Made by a program: the position numbers and the translations under genes
Origin: JACCZX01 sp963729165
GTDB lineage: Bacteria > Pseudomonadota > Gammaproteobacteria > Burkholderiales > Burkholderiaceae_F
Reading direction: 5' to 3'
DNA length: 64,000 bases
Assembly: GCA_963729165.1 (NCBI GenBank)
Contig: CAVSMM010000003.1
Span: 122,769-186,768 of the forward strand
Part shown: one piece after another, positions 59,575 through 64,000 of the stretch
Position numbering within the stretch: the stretch's first letter is position 1
Layout: every line of letters starts with the position of its first letter
Notes under the pieces: model-generated
Databases searched by the model: none
Seen by the model: only the letters and a program-made list of their open reading frames with translations
Told to the model about the DNA's origin: nothing

Positions 59575-61014
59575 TCAGTCCGCGGGTCCTGCAGCAAGCC
59601 CGGTACGAGGCGGGCTATCGACAAGGGCCGGCGCGGGCGTGATGCCGGCGGTGCGCACCGGCTGGCCCGTAACCACGCCCGGTTGATGTGGCTGCGGTGG
59701 CTGGCCGAAGAGCCGAAACAAGAACCAGATGCCGGCACCAAAAACGACGAAGTAGGCCACGATAAAAACTGCCAGCGATGCCGCAACGCCCGGCTGCCCA
59801 ATCGGTGACACGCTGTCCGCGGTTCGCAACAGGCCGTAGACAGTGAAGGGTTGCCGTCCGCATTCGGTGACGATCCACCCAGCGGTGACGGCGATTAGGC
59901 CCGATGGGCCCATCGCGACAGCCCATCGTAACAACCATCGTGTGTCGAACAATCGGCCGCGCCATCGCAGCAGCAACGAGACAAGACCGAGCGCAATCAT
60001 CAGCATGCCGATGCCGACCATGACTCGGAACGACCAGAACACCAGCGGAATATTGGTTGGCCAGTTCTCGCGCGGAAACTCTTTCAGTCCTTTGACTTCA
60101 CCATTCCAGTCGTGAGTCAGATACAGGCTCGCAAGTCCCGGTACCGCAATCTGCGCACGCGTTTCGCCCGCTTGCGCATCGGGAAGGCCGAACAGGATCG
60201 AAGGCGCGTGCCGCTCAGTCTCAAAGTGGCCTTCCATGGCTGCCACCTTCGCAGGCTGGTGCTCAAAGGTGTTGACGCCATGCAGATCGCCGATCACCAG
60301 TTGAAGCGGTGCAACGATTGCGGCCATCCACATCGCCATCGAGAACATTACGCGCGCGCGGGGATTCGCCGCATCGCGCAGCAGATGGTAGGCGCCAACC
60401 GCTCCGACGATGAAGGCTGTCGTCAGATACGCAGCCGTCACCGAGTGTGCGAAGCGATAAGGAAACGACGGGTTGAAGATGATCTCGAAGAAGCTTTCCG
60501 GCATGAATCTGCCGTCTGCGCCGAGCGTATGTCCGGTCGGCGTCTGCATCCACGAGTTGGCCGCGAGGATCCAGAACGCCGACAGCAGCGTGCCCCCTGC
60601 AACCAGACACGTGGCAACGAAATGCAGATGCTTGCCGACGCGGTTCAATCCAAACAGCATCACGCCGAGAAAACCTGCCTCGAGGAAAAACGCCGTCAAT
60701 ACTTCGTAACCGAGCAACGGGCCGAGCACCGCCGAAGTGCGGTCAGCGAATACCGACCAGTTGGTGCCGAACTGATACGACATCACGATGCCTGAGACCA
60801 CGCCCATCGCGAAGGCGATCGCGAAAATGCGAAGCCAGTAGCGAAATATGTCGAGATACAGATCGTTGCCGGTCCACAACCATCGGGCCTCGATGACGGC
60901 GAGGTAACTTGCGAGTCCGATCGTGAACGCCGGAAACAGAAAATGCCAGACGACCGTGAACGCGAACTGAAAACGCGCCAGATCAATCGCACTGGGGAGA
61001 AAGTCGAGCGACAT
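59575..61014 (-). CDS. cydA: Cytochrome bd ubiquinol oxidase subunit I (CIO-type CydA)
   Basis: Heme-binding subunit, 479 residues from the MSLDFLPSA start. Heme ligands and quinol site: FQFAFTVVWHFLFPAFTIGL (His), LGYEVLTAFFLEAGFLGVML, SVTAAYLTTAFIVGAVGAYH and WSFRVMVGIGMLMIALGLVS with a Met ligand; GWIVTECGRQPFTVYGLLRT is the CIO/bd signature. The Q-loop is short, as in CioA. The C terminus has a Pro-rich tail (QPPQPHQPGVVTGQPVRTAG) longer than usual. Works as a high-affinity or cyanide-resistant terminal oxidase. Confidence 0.95.
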   Translation of the reverse strand: MSLDFLPSAIDLARFQFAFTVVWHFLFPAFTIGLASYLAVIEARWLWTGNDLYLDIFRYWLRIFAIAFAMGVVSGIVMSYQFGTNWSVFADRTSAVLGPLLGYEVLTAFFLEAGFLGVMLFGLNRVGKHLHFVATCLVAGGTLLSAFWILAANSWMQTPTGHTLGADGRFMPESFFEIIFNPSFPYRFAHSVTAAYLTTAFIVGAVGAYHLLRDAANPRARVMFSMAMWMAAIVAPLQLVIGDLHGVNTFEHQPAKVAAMEGHFETERHAPSILFGLPDAQAGETRAQIAVPGLASLYLTHDWNGEVKGLKEFPRENWPTNIPLVFWSFRVMVGIGMLMIALGLVSLLLRWRGRLFDTRWLLRWAVAMGPSGLIAVTAGWIVTECGRQPFTVYGLLRTADSVSPIGQPGVAASLAVFIVAYFVVFGAGIWFLFRLFGQPPQPHQPGVVTGQPVRTAGITPAPALVDSPPRTGLAAGPAD

Positions 61015-61031
61015 TACAAAACAGTTTGCGC

Positions 61032-61637
61032 CTAAAAGGCCCCTTTTTCCAGCCAACGCTCGATCTGCGGAATTCGATCGTTGCCCCAAAAAAGCTCGCC
61101 GTCGACGATGATTGTCGGAGCGCCGAAGATGCCAAGCTGGATCGCGTGATCGACCAGCGCCCTTAACCGATCCTTGACTTCGGGTTGCTGCACGCCTGCG
61201 GCGAGTGCGTCCGCATCGATGCCGACTTCGCGTGCAATGTCGCTGACGACGGCTGCGTCGGAGATATCGCGGTCATCGACGAAAAAGGCGCGGTACACCG
61301 CATGAACGAAAGGCGCCACGAGCGCTGGCTGATGCTGCTGCAGCCATACGACCGAGCGCTTCGCCGCCACGCTTCCAATCGGGAATCGACTTGGCGTTTG
61401 AAACGGCACGCCGGCAAAGCGCGCCGATCGTTCGAAGTCGCGCCTTGCGTAATTAGCCTTCGGCGCATATTGCTCGGTCAGCGGCGCGCCGCCGGAGGCC
61501 TTGAAGACAGCGCCGAGCAGCACCGGTTTGTAGTCGACGGTGCGTCCATACCGCGCGGCGACGGGTTCGATCTGCTCGGAAGCGATGTACGAGTAAGGAG
61601 ACGAAAAGTCGAAGTGAAATTCGATTGGCTTGGGCAT
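61032..61637 (-). CDS. 2-hydroxychromene-2-carboxylate isomerase-like, DsbA-fold (kappa GST) protein
   Basis: A 201-residue cytoplasmic enzyme. The N terminus KPIEFHFDFSSPYSYIASEQ carries the catalytic Ser in F-S-S-P-Y (in place of CxxC in DsbA). Also YKPVLLGAVFKASGGAPL, FPIGSVAAKRSVVWLQ and the typical end LGIFGAPTIIVDGELFWGND followed by RIPQIERWL. Glutathione-dependent isomerase activity is expected from the family. It lies 17 bases before cydA and 14 bases after the methyltransferase on the same strand. Confidence 0.9.
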   Translation of the reverse strand: MPKPIEFHFDFSSPYSYIASEQIEPVAARYGRTVDYKPVLLGAVFKASGGAPLTEQYAPKANYARRDFERSARFAGVPFQTPSRFPIGSVAAKRSVVWLQQHQPALVAPFVHAVYRAFFVDDRDISDAAVVSDIAREVGIDADALAAGVQQPEVKDRLRALVDHAIQLGIFGAPTIIVDGELFWGNDRIPQIERWLEKGAF

Positions 61638-61651
61638 CGCGTCCTCTCTGC

Positions 61652-62443
61652 TTAATTCCGCTTCATCACTTCAGCCGAGCGTAGTGCATTCGTGTGCGAT
61701 ACATCATCTGCACGCTGCCGTTTTGTTCGATGAGCATCGAACAACGCGTTCAGTGTGGATAGCATCGAGGGATGGCGCGGATCGCCCGGAGGCGGTAGAT
61801 ACGACGCCGATCTGGCTAAGGCCAATAAATCTTCGCGTTCGAGCTCGCGCGGATTATCGAACATGGCGACCAATGCCTGCGCGGGCGCAAAGAATTGCGC
61901 GATCCCTTTCTCGTCGATATGGCGATGGACCGTGTTGGCGTAGTCAATGCCATGCGTACACAGCATTGCCTCGTAGCCGGCGAGAAATGCGCTGCCGGTC
62001 GATTGCCGGTCATTCCAGATCAACGCAGCCCAGCCGTCGGGCCGCAGAATGCGGCGTGCTTCGATTGCAGCATGCTCGACGTGGAACCAGTGAAACGCCT
62101 GACCCGCAATGACGAGGTCGGCTGCATCATCTGGAAGTGTGGTCGCTTCTGCGGTGCCGGCAACACTTCGGTACGTACCGCCATTCGCCGCATACGGTGC
62201 TAACTGCTGGTCGCCTGCCAGTCGCATCGCCTCGTTCGGCTCGACGCCAATCACCGAAAAGCCGCTGCGCAAAAATGGCTCGGCAGACAATCCAGTACCG
62301 ACTCCAAGATCGACGATCAATTGCCCGCGCTTCAGCGCACCGACTTGCTGCAAATGGTCGACGAGCTGCGGCGGGTAAGTCGGCCGGCCGCGCACATAAG
62401 CGTCCGCTCTATTGGAAAATCGTTCGGTGGCACCCACAGGCAT
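61652..62443 (-). CDS. Class I SAM-dependent methyltransferase
   Basis: A 263-residue methyltransferase (Methyltransf_11 type). Motif I is LIVDLGVGTGLSAEPFLRSG; motif II GVEPNEAMRLAGDQQL; motif IV-like DDAADLVIAGQAFHWFHVEH, a pattern shared with a family of small-molecule methyltransferases. The start MPVGATERFSNRADAY is chosen because a good AAGGAAG site precedes it; a longer form starts at 62473 and would overlap the acyl-CoA dehydrogenase. Substrate unknown. Confidence 0.85.
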   Translation of the reverse strand: MPVGATERFSNRADAYVRGRPTYPPQLVDHLQQVGALKRGQLIVDLGVGTGLSAEPFLRSGFSVIGVEPNEAMRLAGDQQLAPYAANGGTYRSVAGTAEATTLPDDAADLVIAGQAFHWFHVEHAAIEARRILRPDGWAALIWNDRQSTGSAFLAGYEAMLCTHGIDYANTVHRHIDEKGIAQFFAPAQALVAMFDNPRELEREDLLALARSASYLPPPGDPRHPSMLSTLNALFDAHRTKRQRADDVSHTNALRSAEVMKRN

Positions 62444-62456
62444 TCGGGTCTCTTCC

Positions 62457-63580
62457 TTACAAGTGCCGCGCAATCAGGATCCGCTGAATATCGCTTGTGC
62501 CTTCATAAATCTGGCACACGCGCACATCGCGGTAAATGCGCTCGACCGGAAAGTCGGCGACATACCCATAGCCGCCATGAATCTGGATCGCATCCGAGCA
62601 CACCGCTTCCGCCATCTCGGAGGCAAACAACTTCGCCATCGCGGCCTGCTTCAAACACGGCTGGCCGTCGTCCTTCAACGCGGCTGCGTGATAAATCAGC
62701 TGCCGCGCCGCCTCCAACTGTGTGGACATATCTGCCAACCGAAACTGGACTGCCTGATGCTCGAAGATCGGCTTGCCGAACGCTTCGCGCTCTTTCGCGT
62801 ACTTCAACGCCGCTTCATACGCGGCACGCGCCATCCCGAGCGCCTGCGAAGCGATTCCGATCCGTCCGCTCTCGAGTCCCGATAGCGCGATCTTGTATCC
62901 CGTCGCCTCGTCGCCGATCAAATTCTCCGACGGCACACGGCAATTCTCGAACAGAATCTGCGCGGTGTCCGATGCGTGTTGTCCCATCTTTTCTTCGATG
63001 CGTGCGACCACATAGCCCGGCGTCTTCGTCTCGACTATGAACGCACCGATGCCGCGCTTACCGGCCGCCTTGTCGGTGACTGCCATAACGATCGCAACGT
63101 CAGCCGACTTGCCGCTCGTGACGAACTGCTTGACGCCATTTAAGACCCAACCGTCACCGTCGCGCATGGCGGTCGTGCGCAGGCCAGACGCGTCGGAGCC
63201 GACGTGCGGCTCGGTAAGGCAAAACGCGCCGAGCATTTTTCCCTGCGCCAGAGGCACCAGATACTTTTGCTTCTGCGCCTCATTCGCCCAGGTCATCAAA
63301 ATCGCGCATACCGGGCAATTGTTCACGCTGATAATGGTCGAAGTTGCTCCGTCACCCGCGGCAATCTCCTCGAGGGCGATCGCGAGCGCCGTCGTATCCA
63401 TGCCCGCGCCACCATACTGATCCGGCACCACGATGCCGAATGTGCCGAGTGCCGCAAGCTCGGCAAGTGCCTGCTTGGGAAACGTTGCGCTGCGGTCCCA
63501 TTCGGCTGCGAACGGTACTAGCGATTACTTGCAAACTCACGCAACGAATCGCGCAACAGGCGATGCTCGTCAGTTTGCAT
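62457..63580 (-). CDS. Acyl-CoA dehydrogenase, one frameshift near the N terminus
   Basis: FAD-dependent enzyme of fatty-acid or amino-acid breakdown, about 373 residues. The start MQTDEHRLLRDSLREFASN is followed by a shift near 63525, then VPFAAEWDRSATFPKQALAE. Signature 1 is GAFCLTEPHVGSDASGLRTT and signature 2 AIQIHGGYGYVADFPVERIY, with the catalytic Glu in QIYEGTSDIQRILIARHL. Also WVLNGVKQFVTSGKSADVAI. Chain-length preference is not clear. Gap of 13 bases to the methyltransferase. Confidence 0.92.
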
Positions 63581-63586
63581 CGCGCT

Positions 63587-63964
63587 TCATTCCACTGGTT
63601 TGCGCGCCGCACCCTTGTAAGTGAGCCAGTCGACGCGTCGCTTCATTACCATGCCCACAATGGTGCCAGCGATGAACGCGGCAAGCAGCAACGGACCGCC
63701 TCCTACCGCCGTCAGGACGATGGCGACGTCGCGCGCGCAACCCAATGCGCGATACGCGGGGCACCAGAGAGCGCTGATGTAGACGCCGAGCACAAGCCAC
63801 GTCAGGATCGCGACCAGGAATGCGCGCGACAAAGATTGCCTGACACCTGAGACGTCGCTGACGGCATTCCGATAGAGCACCAACGCAAATAGCATCGATA
63901 GCGCAGCCGGAGCAATGATAAATACCCAAGTCGGCACGCCGGCCTCAGCGGCGAAATTACGCAT
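63587..63964 (-). CDS. Integral membrane protein of unknown function, possibly cut by the right edge
   Basis: About 125 residues with at least three membrane helices (WVFIIAPAALSMLFALVLYR; AFLVAILTWLVLGVYISALW; VGGGPLLLAAFIAGTIVGMV) and a basic C terminus (KRRVDWLTYKGAARKPVE). The reading frame is open to base 64000 (CALLGAGLVEVV precedes the first ATG), so the true protein may be longer. It starts the visible leftward run. Not recognised. Confidence 0.55.
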   Translation of the reverse strand: MRNFAAEAGVPTWVFIIAPAALSMLFALVLYRNAVSDVSGVRQSLSRAFLVAILTWLVLGVYISALWCPAYRALGCARDVAIVLTAVGGGPLLLAAFIAGTIVGMVMKRRVDWLTYKGAARKPVE

Positions 63965-64000
63965 CACGACTTCGACCAATCCAGCGCCGAGCAGCGCACA

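Overview
The window reads as a Burkholderiales-like betaproteobacterial chromosome segment of high GC. Lineage evidence comes from gene families and gene order: DUF3567, DUF1840, DUF4390, an NtrY/NtrX-like pair between rsmB and trkA, a TorF-type porin ahead of glnK-amtB, and a gshA-gshB-EIIA-HPr-EI run. No tRNA, rRNA, insertion sequence, prophage or CRISPR array is visible, and no gene-free stretch exceeds about 250 bases.

A data-quality caveat governs the annotation. From 1 to about 20.9 kb almost every conserved gene (fmt, rsmB, ntrY, trkA, dctPQM, trkH, GMC oxidoreductase, metH) is cut by single-base indels. Homology runs on in another frame across each break. Because core genes are hit without premature stops inside the correct frame, I treat these as consensus errors and give one feature per reconstructed gene. 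Further breaks occur near 25.8, 27.0, 29.3, 35.4-37.9, 40-41.6, 45.7, 46.9-47.9, 50.0-50.7 and 63.5 kb. The stretches 21-25.7, 30-35.4, 42-45.6 and 50.75-63.4 kb look clean.

Layout. 0-1.4 kb: LytS/LytTR two-component pair, cut by the left edge. 1.6-14.9 kb: fmt-rsmB-DUF4390-ntrY-ntrX-like-trkA, then a TRAP transporter (dctPQM) lying between trkA and trkH. 15-21 kb: DUF3567, a GMC oxidoreductase and cobalamin-dependent metH. 21-34 kb: an accessory and signalling stretch with an NTF2-like protein, a secreted S9 peptidase, a VIT-like secreted protein, two short related membrane proteins that both begin MRVDF, CreBC, a diguanylate cyclase, DUF1840, bTHX, a lipoprotein, a rhodanese-like protein lacking its catalytic Cys, and a LuxR regulator divergent from a hybrid kinase.

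34-46.6 kb: a divergent catabolic island. Leftward run RpiR regulator, IolC-DUF2090, a 3-hydroxyisobutyrate-dehydrogenase-like enzyme, LivK, LivH and two SDRs. Rightward run LivM, LivG, LivF, an odd ABC-like ATPase and a methylmalonate-semialdehyde dehydrogenase (MmsA/IolA). Together they look like uptake of an inositol-like polyol by a branched-chain-amino-acid-type ABC transporter plus the last steps of inositol breakdown. 46.6-49.7 kb: comM, a membrane-anchored Mrr-like protein and ubiK. 49.7-52.7 kb: a nitrogen operon (TorF porin, glnK, amtB) behind a sigma-54 promoter with an NtrC-type site. 52.8-58.4 kb: a transglutaminase-like protein, glutathione synthesis and a regulatory PTS. 58.4-64 kb: a leftward run with a membrane protein, acyl-CoA dehydrogenase, methyltransferase, DsbA-fold isomerase, a CIO-type bd oxidase (cydAB) and a 40-residue DUF2474 protein.

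The observations most worth following are the MRVDF pair with shared upstream DNA elements, the split inositol/Liv island with its operator-like palindrome and two in-frame joins (RpiR-IolC and ABC-MmsA), and the sigma-54/NtrC control region ahead of the porin-glnK-amtB operon.
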